In this document: piece after piece, positions 16,840-25,621 of the stretch
Layout: each line of letters begins with the position of its first letter
How positions within the stretch are numbered: the first letter of the stretch is position 1
NCBI GenBank assembly: GCA_963794415.1
Contig: CAWCDI010000004.1
Coordinates: 406,926-470,925, forward strand
Direction: 5' to 3'
Source of the DNA: CAVPTL01 sp963794415
Lineage (GTDB): Bacteria > Actinomycetota > Thermoleophilia > Gaiellales > JAICJC01
Length of the DNA: 64,000 nt
Notes under the pieces: generated by a model
Told to the model about the DNA's origin: nothing
Seen by the model: the letters and a program-made list of their open reading frames with translations, nothing else
Databases searched by the model: none
Translations under genes and position numbers: made by a program

Positions 16840-19569
16840 CTACCTCGAGGCAGCGCTCGACTCGATCGCGGCGGCCAGCTCCTCGCGCGAGTGAATGCCG
16901 AGCTTGCGGTAGGTGTTTCGCAGGTGGTACTCCACGGTCTTGGGGCTCAGGAACACTGCGGCGGCAACCTCGCGCGTCGTCATCCCGCGCGCGAGCATCC
17001 CGGCCAGCTGGAACTCCTGGGGCGTGAGGTCGTCGAGCGTGCTCGGATCCCGTCGCCGGGCCCGTTCACCCGTCGCGGCCAGCTCCGCCCTGGACTGATC
17101 GGCCCACGGCACGCTTCCCAGCCGCTCGAACGCATCGAGGGCCGCCCGAAGCTGCTCGCGGCTTCGCGCCCGCTGCTGCTCGCGGCGTAGTCGAGCGCCG
17201 TAGGCGAGCAGCGTGCGCGCCCGCTCGAACACGTCGAAGGTGCGGTCGTGACACGCGACGGCCTCCTCGAACGCCGCGTCCCAGCCCAGGGTCTCGGGAA
17301 GCATGCCGCGGCAGCGTGCCGCTCGCGCGAGCCCCCACGGCTGCCCCTTGGCCTCTGCCGCTTCCCGGTATGCAGCCGCCTGCGCCGAGGCGTCGTTCCC
17401 CCTTCCGAGGCGGAGGTAGGCATCGACCAGCTCGGGCGCCGGCGAGAGATCGACGTCGGCGAGGCCATGCTCACGAAGCAGCGCGGCCTGCGCCTCGTGG
17501 AGCGCGGCGGACTCGGCGACGCGCCCGAGTCCCAGCTCGAGGTCGCCCAGGGCCTGCACCGCCCACACGGCGTAGGTGCCCATGCCCAGCTCGTCACAGA
17601 GCGCCTTCGCCAGCTCCGCATGCGCGCGGCAGTCCGCCGCGCGGCCCTGGCGTGCCTCGAGCCAGGCGAGCCCCGCCATGGAGGCAGCCTGGTCGGAGCG
17701 CAGCCCCATCTCCTCGGCCAGCCGGATCGCCTCGTCGAAGTTGGCGTGGGCCGCGGGCCACTGGTCGGTCGTGGCCTGGTCGCGCGCGAGGTAGTGGAGG
17801 ATCACCGAGAGCGTTCCGGCGGCACCTCTCGCACGCACCTGGTCGGTCGCCCGCTCGATCAGCGCGCGGCCCTCGTTGGCACGCAGGTAGAGCGGCCCGA
17901 GCATCGCCCAGGCGACCAGCCGGGGATCGTCGCGCAGCTCGCCGGTCTCCTCGAGGATCGCGACCGCCCGGCGGGCGTGCGCCGCGCCCTCCTGGCCCTC
18001 GCCGGCGGCAACCAGCGCGATGGCGCCGGCCATCTCGGCGAAGAACCGCGCCCGCGCCGAGCCGGCGGCATCCACCAGCTCCGCGGCGCGAGCGGCAGCT
18101 GCGGCCATCCCCGCGGGATTGCCTCCCATGAACGCTCCCTGCGTTGACTCGGCGAGCATCACCACCGCGAGCTCGGGGTCGATGCCGGCGACCTGCTCGG
18201 CGGTCTCGGCGAGCAGTGCCGCGCCATCGGCGACCGGCCCGCGCCGCAGCAAGAGGCGCCCGCGGAGGTGCGAGATCTGCGCCACCACGAGCGGCTCGGG
18301 AGCCTGCGCCCGCGCCGCGTCGAGCAGTGCCGCCGTGCGCGTCGCGTCGCCTGAGAGCCACGCGGCGTCGGCAGCGGCGTAGAGCAGCGGGGCGCCCTCA
18401 CCGTCGCCGGGCAGGAGCTGAGCAGCGCGCTCGTACGTGCCTGTGGCCACCGCGTAGGCGCTTCGGCCCATCGCCCTGCCGGCGGCGCGCTCGAGCTCGG
18501 CGGATGCCGCAGCGTCGGGGCCGACTGCCGCCGCAGACAGGTGCCAGGCACGGCGATCCAGATCTCCCGCGGACACCGCACCGGCAAGGGCCGCATGCGC
18601 CTCGCGACGCTCCTTCGGCGATGCCGCCGCATAGACCGCCGAGCGAACTAGCGGGTGGCTGAACTCGAGCCCCGTCTCGGAGAGCGTGACGAGCCGGGCC
18701 TCCTCAGCCGGAGCCAGATCGCGCAGGTCGCCGCCGGCGCGCGCGAGCACCGCCAGATCGTAGGCCCCGCCCGCCGCGGCGAGCAGCAGCAGGTGTCTGG
18801 TGCCGGCCGCGAGCGGATCGAGGCGCCGTGCGAACGCGTCGGTGAGGCTGGTCGAGAGCAGGACCGGCGCATCGCCCGGCACGGCCGCGAGGCGGGGCGC
18901 CGCAGAGGCCAGCTCGAGCAGCGCCAGCGGGTTGCCGCCCGTCGCATGGAACACGCGATCGACCGCCTCGGGCGCGACCCCCGAAAGCAGCTGCCCGGCA
19001 TCGGCGCGGCGGAGCCCGGCCAGCCGCAGCACGCGTAGGTCGGCGCCGTCGAGGAGCGATGCCTCGCCCTCGCGCACCGCGATGACCATCGCCACGGGAT
19101 CGTCCACCAGCCGGCGGGCGGCGAAGAGGATCGCAGCGGCGCTCGACCGATCCATCAGGTGGGCATCGTCGATCAGGAGCAGGAGCGGCCCGTCGTCGGC
19201 GTAGGCGGAGAGCAGGCTGAGCGTGGCCGCCCCGATCGCGAACCGCTCGACCGAGCCCGAGGGGCCAAGGGCGAGCGCCCCCGAGAGCGCGCCGGCCTGC
19301 GGCGCCGGCAGCTGCTCGACGGCGGCAAGCGCCGGGCGGATGAGGTCGGCGAGCGCCGCGAACGGCACCTCTGCCTCGGACTCGACCCCGCGCGTCCGCA
19401 GCAACCGCATCCCGTCCGCCTGCTCGAGGGCGTAGCCGAGCAGCTCGGTCTTCCCGATGCCCGCCTCACCGGCCAGCGCGAGCACGCCGCTTCGCCCCGC
19501 CCGGGCCTCAGCGAGGACGCGGTCGATCGCGAGGCGCTCCTGTTGGCGTCCGAGCAGCACGGGAACCAT
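16840..19569 (-). CDS. large ATP-binding LuxR-family (LAL) transcriptional regulator
   Basis: A 909-residue LAL/MalT-like regulator. It begins LLGRQQERLAIDRVL, with Walker A GEAGIGKTEL (about residues 34-43) and Walker B LLLLIDDAHLMD, typical of STAND ATPases. A long helical TPR-like region fills the middle (AWLSGDATRTAALLDAARAQ, DQAASMAGLAWLEARQG), and the C-terminus is a LuxR HTH (LTPQEFQLAGMLARGMTTREVAAAVFLSPKTVEYHLRNTYRKLG). Inducer and targets are unknown. It is divergent from the methyltransferase/fusion pair across an 83-bp region, so that pair is the obvious candidate target. Confidence 0.9.
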   Translation of the reverse strand: MVPVLLGRQQERLAIDRVLAEARAGRSGVLALAGEAGIGKTELLGYALEQADGMRLLRTRGVESEAEVPFAALADLIRPALAAVEQLPAPQAGALSGALALGPSGSVERFAIGAATLSLLSAYADDGPLLLLIDDAHLMDRSSAAAILFAARRLVDDPVAMVIAVREGEASLLDGADLRVLRLAGLRRADAGQLLSGVAPEAVDRVFHATGGNPLALLELASAAPRLAAVPGDAPVLLSTSLTDAFARRLDPLAAGTRHLLLLAAAGGAYDLAVLARAGGDLRDLAPAEEARLVTLSETGLEFSHPLVRSAVYAAASPKERREAHAALAGAVSAGDLDRRAWHLSAAAVGPDAAASAELERAAGRAMGRSAYAVATGTYERAAQLLPGDGEGAPLLYAAADAAWLSGDATRTAALLDAARAQAPEPLVVAQISHLRGRLLLRRGPVADGAALLAETAEQVAGIDPELAVVMLAESTQGAFMGGNPAGMAAAAARAAELVDAAGSARARFFAEMAGAIALVAAGEGQEGAAHARRAVAILEETGELRDDPRLVAWAMLGPLYLRANEGRALIERATDQVRARGAAGTLSVILHYLARDQATTDQWPAAHANFDEAIRLAEEMGLRSDQAASMAGLAWLEARQGRAADCRAHAELAKALCDELGMGTYAVWAVQALGDLELGLGRVAESAALHEAQAALLREHGLADVDLSPAPELVDAYLRLGRGNDASAQAAAYREAAEAKGQPWGLARAARCRGMLPETLGWDAAFEEAVACHDRTFDVFERARTLLAYGARLRREQQRARSREQLRAALDAFERLGSVPWADQSRAELAATGERARRRDPSTLDDLTPQEFQLAGMLARGMTTREVAAAVFLSPKTVEYHLRNTYRKLGIHSREELAAAIESSAASR

Positions 19570-19652
19570 TGTCGCGGACCAGGGGGCCCCCTGAGGCGAA
19601 GGGACCGACCCGTGCCTATGGTCGGCACTCGGTCAACGATCAAGGAGCCACC
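19570..19652. promoter_or_regulatory. divergent promoter region with candidate operator palindromes
   Basis: This region separates the LAL regulator from the methyltransferase. It contains a perfect 12-bp palindrome, AGGGGGCCCCCT (19581-19592), and a second inverted repeat, CCGAC (19605-19609) with GTCGG (19621-19625), overlapping GTGCC/GGCAC arms. An AAGGAG ribosome site (near 19642-19647) serves the methyltransferase. Operator function is inferred from position only. Confidence 0.4.
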
Positions 19653-20732
19653 ATGGCAACCACCACCCAGCCGGTCGAGGTCGACGGCGACAAGCTCATG
19701 CAGTTCGTGTTCAGTGCCGTCGGCGAGGTCGGAGCAACGCTCAACACGGCCCTCGTCGTGATGGGCGATAAGCTCGGCCTCTACAAGGCGATGGCGGGTG
19801 CAGGCGGCCTCACGCCGGTGGAGCTCGGCCGGCGCGCAGGGGTCGCCGAGCGCTACGTCCGCGAGTGGCTGAACGCCCAGGCCGCCGGCGGCTACGTCGA
19901 GTACGACGCCGCGTCGGGCACGTACACCCTGCCCCCCGAGCAGACGGTCGCGCTCACCGACGAGAGCAGCCCCGCGTTTCTGCCCGGGTTCTTCCAGATC
20001 GCGCTCGGCTCGGTCATCGACTCACCCAACATCGTCGAGGCTGCGCGTAGCGGCGACGGCGTGGGCTGGCACGAGCACAACCACGACGTCTTCGACGGCA
20101 CCGAGCGGTTCTTCCGCCCGGGCTACAACGCCAACCTCGTCCCGGCGTGGCTGCCGGCGCTCGAGGGCGTCGTCGCCAAGCTCGAGCGCGGCGCGAAGGT
20201 CGCCGACGTCGGCTGCGGGCACGGCTCGTCCACCATCCTGATGGCCGAGGCGTATCCCAGCTCCACGTTCGTGGGCTCCGACTACCACGCCGGCTCCATC
20301 GAGACCGCGCGCGAACGCGCAGCCGCCGCAGGCGTCGCGGATCGCGTGAGCTTCGAGGCGGTCGCCGCGGCCGACATCCCGGGCAGCGGCTACGACCTCA
20401 TCACCATGTTCGACTGCCTCCACGACATGGGCGATCCGGTCGGCGCCGCCAAGCAGATGCGAAAGCTGATCGCCGCCGATGGCACGTGGATGATCGTCGA
20501 GCCGAAGGCCGGCGACCGGGTCGAGGACAACCTGAACCCGGTGGGCCGCGCCTACTACGGCTTCTCCACGCTCCTCTGCACACCGGCGTCACTGTCGCAG
20601 GAGGTCGGGCTCGCGCTGGGCGCACAGGCCGGTCCCGCCCGCATCCGCGACGTGGTCTCCGCCGCAGGCTTCACGCAGTTCCGCATCGCGGCCGAGACGC
20701 CCTTCAACCTGGTGTTCGAGGCTCGTCCGTGA
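19653..20732 (+). CDS. SAM-dependent methyltransferase with N-terminal winged helix
   Basis: A 359-residue class I methyltransferase. The N-terminal ~100 residues form a winged-helix dimerisation domain of the O-methyltransferase type (GLYKAMAGAGGLTPVELGRRAGVAERYVREWLNAQ), followed by the Rossmann domain with motif I VADVGCGHGSSTILMAE, an acidic motif II (VGSDYHAGSIETARERA) and the GYDLITMFDCLHDMG strand. AAGGAG precedes the ATG. Its TGA overlaps the GTG of the hydrolase-glycosyltransferase fusion, so both make one unit, which suggests joint tailoring of a small molecule. Substrate unknown. Confidence 0.85.
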   Translation: MATTTQPVEVDGDKLMQFVFSAVGEVGATLNTALVVMGDKLGLYKAMAGAGGLTPVELGRRAGVAERYVREWLNAQAAGGYVEYDAASGTYTLPPEQTVALTDESSPAFLPGFFQIALGSVIDSPNIVEAARSGDGVGWHEHNHDVFDGTERFFRPGYNANLVPAWLPALEGVVAKLERGAKVADVGCGHGSSTILMAEAYPSSTFVGSDYHAGSIETARERAAAAGVADRVSFEAVAAADIPGSGYDLITMFDCLHDMGDPVGAAKQMRKLIAADGTWMIVEPKAGDRVEDNLNPVGRAYYGFSTLLCTPASLSQEVGLALGAQAGPARIRDVVSAAGFTQFRIAAETPFNLVFEARP

Positions 20733-22843
20733 CGGATACCATCAGCCACGTGGATCGGACGGCCTTGCCCGAGCAGTCCCGCGCTCTCTACCCCGGCGAG
20801 ACCGGCTACGTCGAGCGCGACGGCGTGCGGGTGTTCTGGGAGCGATACGGCGAGGGCGAGCAGACAGTCCTCCTGATCCCGACCTGGGAGATCTTCCCGG
20901 CGCGGGTCTGGAAGTGCCAGATCCCGTTTCTGGCGCAGCGCTTCCAGGTGATCACGTTCGATCCGCGTGGCAATGGACGGTCAGACCGGCCGCGCGCCGC
21001 CGCGGGCTACAACCGCCGGGAGTACGTGGAGGATGCGGTGGCGGTGCTCGATGCGACCGGCGTGGATCGGGCGCTGGTGGCCGCAATCTGCTCCGGCACC
21101 GGGATCGGCCTCGCGGCGCACCACCCCGAGCGGGTGGCGGCCCTCGTCGAGTTCGCCACCGACCTGCCGGTGTCGAGCGAGCCGGCCGAGCTGGCGGGCC
21201 ACTCGTTCACGGACGAGCTCGACACCGACGCGGGCTGGGCGAAGTGGAACCAGCCCTACTGGCTGCGCGACTGGCCCGGTTTCATCGAGTTCTTCGTCGG
21301 TGAGATGCTGTCCGAGCCGCACTCCGAGAAGCAGCTCGAGGACGGCATCGGGTGGGGGCTGTCCGCCGATCCCGAGCTCATCGTGGCCGGCACGAACGCT
21401 GAGTGGCCCGATCGCGAGGAGTCGCTCGCGCTCTGTGCGCGCGTGCAGTGCCCCACCCTGGTTGTGCAGGGCACGGCGGACGGCATCGTCGGGCCGGAGC
21501 GGGGCCCGGCGATCGCCGCCGCGATCCCCGGTGCGCGTCTCCTCCAGATCGCCGGCGGCGGCCACTGCCCGTTCCTGCGCGATCCCGTGCGAGTGAACCT
21601 CGAGCTGGCGGCGTTCTTCTCCGCGCCGCAGCCACCGGCTACCACCTGGCGACGGGCCGAGAGCCGCACGAAGCGCGCGCTCTACGTCTCGTCTCCCATC
21701 GGCCTGGGTCACGCACAGCGCGACCTCGCGATCGCCCGTGAGCTTCGGAAGCTGCACCCGGATCTCCAGATCGACTGGCTCGCCCAGGATCCCGTGACGC
21801 GGGTCCTCGAGGCTGCCGGAGAGCGCATCCATCCCTCAAGCAGCGAGCTCGCGAGCGAGTCGGCCCACATGCAGTCGGAGGCGACGGGGCACCGGCTGAA
21901 CGCGTTTGAGGCCATCCGGCGCATGGACGAGATCCTGCTCGCGAACTTCATGGTGTTCCACGAGGCCGCAGCGGCGGGCAGCTACGACCTGTGGATCGGC
22001 GACGAGGCGTGGGACGTCGACTACCACCTGCACGAGAACCCCGAGCTGAAGACCGCGCCGTACGTGTGGCTGACCGACTTCGTTGGCTGGCTGCCGATGC
22101 CGGCAGGAGGCGAGCGCGAGCGGTTTCTCACGAGCGATCTGAACGCCGAGATGATCCAGCACATCGCCCGGTTCCCGCACGTGCGCGACAGGTCGATCTT
22201 CGTCGGTGATCCCGACGACATCGTGCCCGGCACCTTCGGCCCCGGGCTGCCGTCGATCCGCGAGTGGACCGAGGATCACTACCAGTTCTCAGGCTACGTA
22301 ACCGGCTTCGAGCCGGGCGAGCCGCACCGCCGCACCGGCGACCCGGTCTGCATCGTGACCGTGGGGGGTTCGGGTGTCGGCAGCGATCTGCTGCGACGCG
22401 TGATCGCCGCCCTCCCTGCTGCCCGCCAGCGCGTGCCCGGGCTCCAGATGATCGCCGTGACGGGCCCGCGGATCGACCCCGCGACGCTGCCGGCCGCCGA
22501 GGGGCTCACAATCGAGCCGTACGTGCACGACCTCTACCGCCGCCTGGCGACGTGCGACGTCGCTGTGGTGCAGGGCGGCCTCACGACGTGCATGGAGCTC
22601 GCTGCGGCAAAGCGGCCGTTCCTCTACTTCCCGCTGCAGGATCACTTCGAGCAGAACCTCCACGTGCGGCACCGGCTCGAGCGGTACGGGGCGGGGCGAT
22701 GCATGGACTACGACACCTCCACTCCCGAGGTCATTGCCGATGCGATCGCGCAGCAGCTCGGAGCGCCGGCCGCCTACCGCGACGTCGGGACCGACGGCGC
22801 AGCCCGCGCAGCCTCACTGATCAGCGAGCTTCTGGGTGCATGA
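20729..22843 (+). CDS. alpha/beta hydrolase fused to a GT-B glycosyltransferase
   Basis: A 704-residue two-domain protein. Residues 1-300 are an alpha/beta hydrolase: oxyanion region LIPTWEIFPARVW, strand FDPRGNGRSDRP, nucleophile elbow AAICSGTGIG, acid D251 (QGTADGIVG) and base H279 (GGGHCPFLRDP). In the elbow the nucleophile position is a cysteine (C121) next to a serine (S122). From about residue 316 a MurG/MGT-like glycosyltransferase begins (LYVSSPIGLGHAQRDLAIARELR), with the sugar-nucleotide half (VTVGGSGVGSDLLRRV, AVVQGGLTTCMELAAAKRPFLYFP). No stop or frame break separates the domains. It follows the methyltransferase with a 4-bp overlap. Its stop lies inside a 33-bp palindrome. Confidence 0.83.
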   Translation: MTDTISHVDRTALPEQSRALYPGETGYVERDGVRVFWERYGEGEQTVLLIPTWEIFPARVWKCQIPFLAQRFQVITFDPRGNGRSDRPRAAAGYNRREYVEDAVAVLDATGVDRALVAAICSGTGIGLAAHHPERVAALVEFATDLPVSSEPAELAGHSFTDELDTDAGWAKWNQPYWLRDWPGFIEFFVGEMLSEPHSEKQLEDGIGWGLSADPELIVAGTNAEWPDREESLALCARVQCPTLVVQGTADGIVGPERGPAIAAAIPGARLLQIAGGGHCPFLRDPVRVNLELAAFFSAPQPPATTWRRAESRTKRALYVSSPIGLGHAQRDLAIARELRKLHPDLQIDWLAQDPVTRVLEAAGERIHPSSSELASESAHMQSEATGHRLNAFEAIRRMDEILLANFMVFHEAAAAGSYDLWIGDEAWDVDYHLHENPELKTAPYVWLTDFVGWLPMPAGGERERFLTSDLNAEMIQHIARFPHVRDRSIFVGDPDDIVPGTFGPGLPSIREWTEDHYQFSGYVTGFEPGEPHRRTGDPVCIVTVGGSGVGSDLLRRVIAALPAARQRVPGLQMIAVTGPRIDPATLPAAEGLTIEPYVHDLYRRLATCDVAVVQGGLTTCMELAAAKRPFLYFPLQDHFEQNLHVRHRLERYGAGRCMDYDTSTPEVIADAIAQQLGAPAAYRDVGTDGAARAASLISELLGA

Positions 22844-22868
22844 ACGGTGCCTGGCACCGTGTATTCAC
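22836..22868. repeat. 33-bp palindromic repeat, copy 1
   Basis: Arms of 16 bases around a central T; 13 of 16 positions pair, with the perfect core ACGGTGCC-T-GGCACCGT. It contains the TGA of the fusion gene (22841-22843) and, on the other strand, the TGA of the DUF4234 gene (22865-22867). It may act as a bidirectional terminator. Confidence 0.8.
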
Positions 22869-23251
22869 ACCGATCGGGTACCGGCTGACTCCCAGTAGCG
22901 GTTGAGCGCTCCCTGAACCTTCACGAACCAGACAATCGCCGGGATGATGAAGATCCCGAACGGAAACAGCCAGAGCCCCGTCCACCCTGTGATCGGTGGC
23001 TGAAGGCTGTCACCCTCATACATCTTGCCGACCTCGGACGGGATCGTGAACGCCGTCACCGGCGAGATCAGAATCCAGATCACGAGGCCGAGCACACCGC
23101 CCAGGCCTTCGCCGGTGCGCAGCTTCATCTCCTCCTGGGTCTTGAACGCCCAGTACCAGCCGTAAAATCCCAGCGTCACGATATCGAGCAGAATCGCGAA
23201 GCCAATGCCGCGGCGCTGGCCGAGCGGTCCCGTATTCCCTGAGGTAGCCAT
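22865..23251 (-). CDS. DUF4234-type small membrane protein
   Basis: A 128-residue integral membrane protein matching the DUF4234 pattern: RRGIGFAILLDIVTLGFYGWYWAFKTQEEM at the start, then GGVLGLVIWILISPVTAF and a final WLFPFGIFIIPAIVWFVKVQGALNRYW. Three to four membrane helices are visible. The function of the family is unknown. The ATG at 23249-23251 has no Shine-Dalgarno but lies eight bases from a TACGGT -10 hexamer, so it is probably leaderless. Its stop lies within palindromic repeat copy 1. Confidence 0.8.
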   Translation of the reverse strand: MATSGNTGPLGQRRGIGFAILLDIVTLGFYGWYWAFKTQEEMKLRTGEGLGGVLGLVIWILISPVTAFTIPSEVGKMYEGDSLQPPITGWTGLWLFPFGIFIIPAIVWFVKVQGALNRYWESAGTRSV

Positions 23252-23259
23252 CGCGGCCA

Positions 23260-23265
23260 ACCGTA
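23260..23265 (-). promoter_or_regulatory. -10 hexamer, probable leaderless promoter of the DUF4234 gene
   Basis: TACGGT on the minus strand, eight bases before the ATG at 23251; no ribosome binding site is present. Confidence 0.4.
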
Positions 23266-23274
23266 CCAGAGGGG

Positions 23275-24711
23275 TCAGACAGGCACGTGGTCGGCTTCGA
23301 ACTCGACCTCGATGCCCTCGCGCCCCTTGCCGTCGTCGTAGAGCCAGCGCGTGGCGATCACGCCGATCACGCCCACGGCGGCCACCGCCACGTAGGTGAG
23401 CCGCGCCGCGTGCACCACCTCGGGGACATAGGCCCCCGTGTGCTCGGAGGCGGAGATCTGATGTGAGGTGAGCGTTGCAGCAAAGACGATGCCCGCCACT
23501 GCAGCCCCCACGCCGGATCCGATCTGGCGGGTGAGCGGGATCGTCGAGGTCGCCTGACCCTCGCGCCCCTCAACCTTGTCGGCCAGCACGGCAGCGAAGA
23601 GCGCCGGGCTCGCGATGCCCATCCCGAGGCCCGAGAACGCGTAGGCGATGATCACCAGCGGCGCCCCGCCGAACGGCAGCGACATCACGACCGTCGCGAT
23701 CACGACCATCGCGGTGCCCAGCAGTACCTGCGACTTGGTGCCCATGCTGAGCCGCGCCGCGCTCATCGAGCCGGTGGTCCAGCCGAACGTGCACAGGAGC
23801 AGCGCCAGGCCGACGATCGCCACGCCGTGGTGAAACCCCACCTGCAGCTGCAGCGGCAGGTACGTCTCGGCACCGAGGAACACCACGCCCGCGCCAAACG
23901 CCGCGACATTGGCGGCGATCGCGTTGGCCGAGTGCGTGAACACCGGGTTCGGGGTGCGGCGCTCGTACCAGACGAACCCGAAGGCGGCCGCGACCGCCAC
24001 CGCGACGAGGAGCGCCACGGGAATCGAGTTGTGCGAGGCGCCGAGCATGGCGGCCACGATCACGCCGAGCAGCACCGGCCCGATGAGGTTGATCGGCCGC
24101 CGCTCCACCGTGCGCTCCATCGGGGCCTGCTGCTTGATCGCAAGCCGCGCCGCCCACGCGATGATCGCGATCATCGGCAGGTTGATCCAGAACACCCAGC
24201 GCCAGCCCACCGTCGAGGTCAGAATCGAGCCCAGCAGCGGCCCAACCAGTGCCGCGACGCCCCACATCGCGGCGTTAATGCCAAACGCGCGCGGCCGGAG
24301 CTCATCCGGCACCCGCGTCGCAAAGAGCCCCAGCGGCACCGCGAACATGAACCCGGCGCCGAGCCCCAGGATTGCCCGCGAGAGCAGGATCACCGGCATC
24401 GACGGCGCGAGCCCTCCCACCACGTTTGCGAGCGTGAAGAGCACGCACGCGATGGCAAAGCTCCAGCCGGCGCCCGAACGGTCGATCACCGCCCCCGCGA
24501 TCGGAAACGTGACGGCCACCGTCACGCTGACCGCGCCGACCGTGGCTGCGATCAGGCCGACGCCGCCGATCTGCTCGGCCGCTGTCGGCAGCGCCGTGGT
24601 CACCATCAGGGCGTCGAGCGCCCCGAGGAACGTCGCGCCGAGCGCAGCCACCATCAGCGCAAGGTAGGGAGACCGAAACAGCGCGGCATAGCTCGGACTC
24701 GGGGCTGTCAT
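23275..24711 (-). CDS. MFS transporter, 14-helix DHA2 (EmrB/QacA) type
   Basis: A 478-residue major facilitator with about 14 hydrophobic helices. The first helix has the DHA2 motif D1-like LGATFLGALDALMVTTALPT; the intracellular loop is DRSGAGW, and motif C-like GLGAGFMFAVPLGL is present, as is WRWVFWINLP after helix 6, a hallmark of the EmrB/QacA group. Such pumps export drugs or hydrophobic metabolites by proton antiport. The ATG lies 16 bases after the stop of the HdrB-like succinate dehydrogenase subunit, so it may be co-transcribed with sdhABE, though no functional link is evident. Confidence 0.88.
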   Translation of the reverse strand: MTAPSPSYAALFRSPYLALMVAALGATFLGALDALMVTTALPTAAEQIGGVGLIAATVGAVSVTVAVTFPIAGAVIDRSGAGWSFAIACVLFTLANVVGGLAPSMPVILLSRAILGLGAGFMFAVPLGLFATRVPDELRPRAFGINAAMWGVAALVGPLLGSILTSTVGWRWVFWINLPMIAIIAWAARLAIKQQAPMERTVERRPINLIGPVLLGVIVAAMLGASHNSIPVALLVAVAVAAAFGFVWYERRTPNPVFTHSANAIAANVAAFGAGVVFLGAETYLPLQLQVGFHHGVAIVGLALLLCTFGWTTGSMSAARLSMGTKSQVLLGTAMVVIATVVMSLPFGGAPLVIIAYAFSGLGMGIASPALFAAVLADKVEGREGQATSTIPLTRQIGSGVGAAVAGIVFAATLTSHQISASEHTGAYVPEVVHAARLTYVAVAAVGVIGVIATRWLYDDGKGREGIEVEFEADHVPV

Positions 24712-24727
24712 CTCACGCGACCCTGAT

Positions 24728-25621
24728 CTACTGCGTGGCGTAGATCTTGTCGGTTGCCGGATACGCCTTGGTGATGTGCCGCTTGAACTGCAGCTCGTCG
24801 TAGCTGAGCCCGGCCGCTGCGCCCACCAGCTGCGCGAGGTGGAAGATGGGCATGTTGAACTCGATGTCGGCTTCCTTCGAGGCCTTGCCCTGCCACGCAT
24901 CCAGCGAGAGGTGGCACAGCGGGCACGGCGTGACCATCGCGTCGGCTCCAGCCGCCTTGGCCTCGGCCAGCGGCTGGATCAGCTCGCCCAGCGCGACCTC
25001 CTCGCGGGCCAGCACGATGGGGAAGCCGCAGCACTTGATCTTGGACGGGTAGTCCACCGGCTCGGCGCCGCAGGCGATGATGATGCGCTCGAGCGACTGC
25101 GGGTTGTCGGGATCCTCGAAGCCCAGGATCTTGGACGGCCGAAGGATCTGGCAGCCGTAGAACGGCGCGATCTTGACCCCGGTCAGCGGCTTCTGCGCGA
25201 TCTCCTTCAGCCGCTCGTAGCCCTCGCCCTCGGCGATCTCCCACAGCAAGTGGCGCACCTCGACCGTGCCGTTGTACGGCGCGGCGCCGACCTCGCGCAG
25301 GTTCTTGTTGATGCGCTCGCGGAGCTCCGGGTCGGCCTTGAGCTTCTTGTCGGCCTGGCGCAGGTTGAGCGTGCAGACGTTGCAGATGGTCATGAGCGTC
25401 TTCTGCTCGAGCTGCTCGGCCTGGCCCAGGATGCGGGCGTTCAGGTGCAGGTAGTACTCGGGCCGGGCCTCGTGGATGTCGCCGGCGCCGCAGCACGTGA
25501 ACCCCGGGATATCAACCAGCGCGAAGCCCAGCTTCTCGGCGATCGCCCGCGTGGAGGTGTCGAGCTCCTTCTGCGACAGGCTGGCGAGGCAACCCGGGTA
25601 GTAGGCGTAACTGTCGTTCAC
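24728..25621 (-). CDS. HdrB-like succinate dehydrogenase subunit (SdhE type, CCG domains)
   Basis: A 297-residue protein with two cysteine-rich CCG domains (FTCCGAG near residue 43 and KCCGFP near residue 199, each with further cysteines: YYPGC, ICNVC, FYGC, TPCPLCH), as in heterodisulfide reductase subunit B. In archaeal and some bacterial type E complexes, this protein replaces the membrane cytochrome b anchors SdhC/SdhD. It has no transmembrane helix, so membrane attachment would be amphipathic. The GTG overlaps the sdhB stop (GTGA), placing it firmly in the sdhAB operon; no sdhC or sdhD gene lies nearby. Confidence 0.87.
   Translation of the reverse strand: MNDSYAYYPGCLASLSQKELDTSTRAIAEKLGFALVDIPGFTCCGAGDIHEARPEYYLHLNARILGQAEQLEQKTLMTICNVCTLNLRQADKKLKADPELRERINKNLREVGAAPYNGTVEVRHLLWEIAEGEGYERLKEIAQKPLTGVKIAPFYGCQILRPSKILGFEDPDNPQSLERIIIACGAEPVDYPSKIKCCGFPIVLAREEVALGELIQPLAEAKAAGADAMVTPCPLCHLSLDAWQGKASKEADIEFNMPIFHLAQLVGAAAGLSYDELQFKRHITKAYPATDKIYATQ

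Noticed and set aside
15120..17027. A 635-codon plus-strand frame
   Set aside because: It is antisense to recQ and the LuxR regulator, has no recognisable domain and is explained by third-position GC bias.
18537..18553. CAGGTGCCAGGCACGG inside the LuxR regulator gene, resembling the palindrome core
   Set aside because: Only the inner 12 bases match, the outer arms are absent, and it encodes ordinary residues of the regulator; taken as chance.
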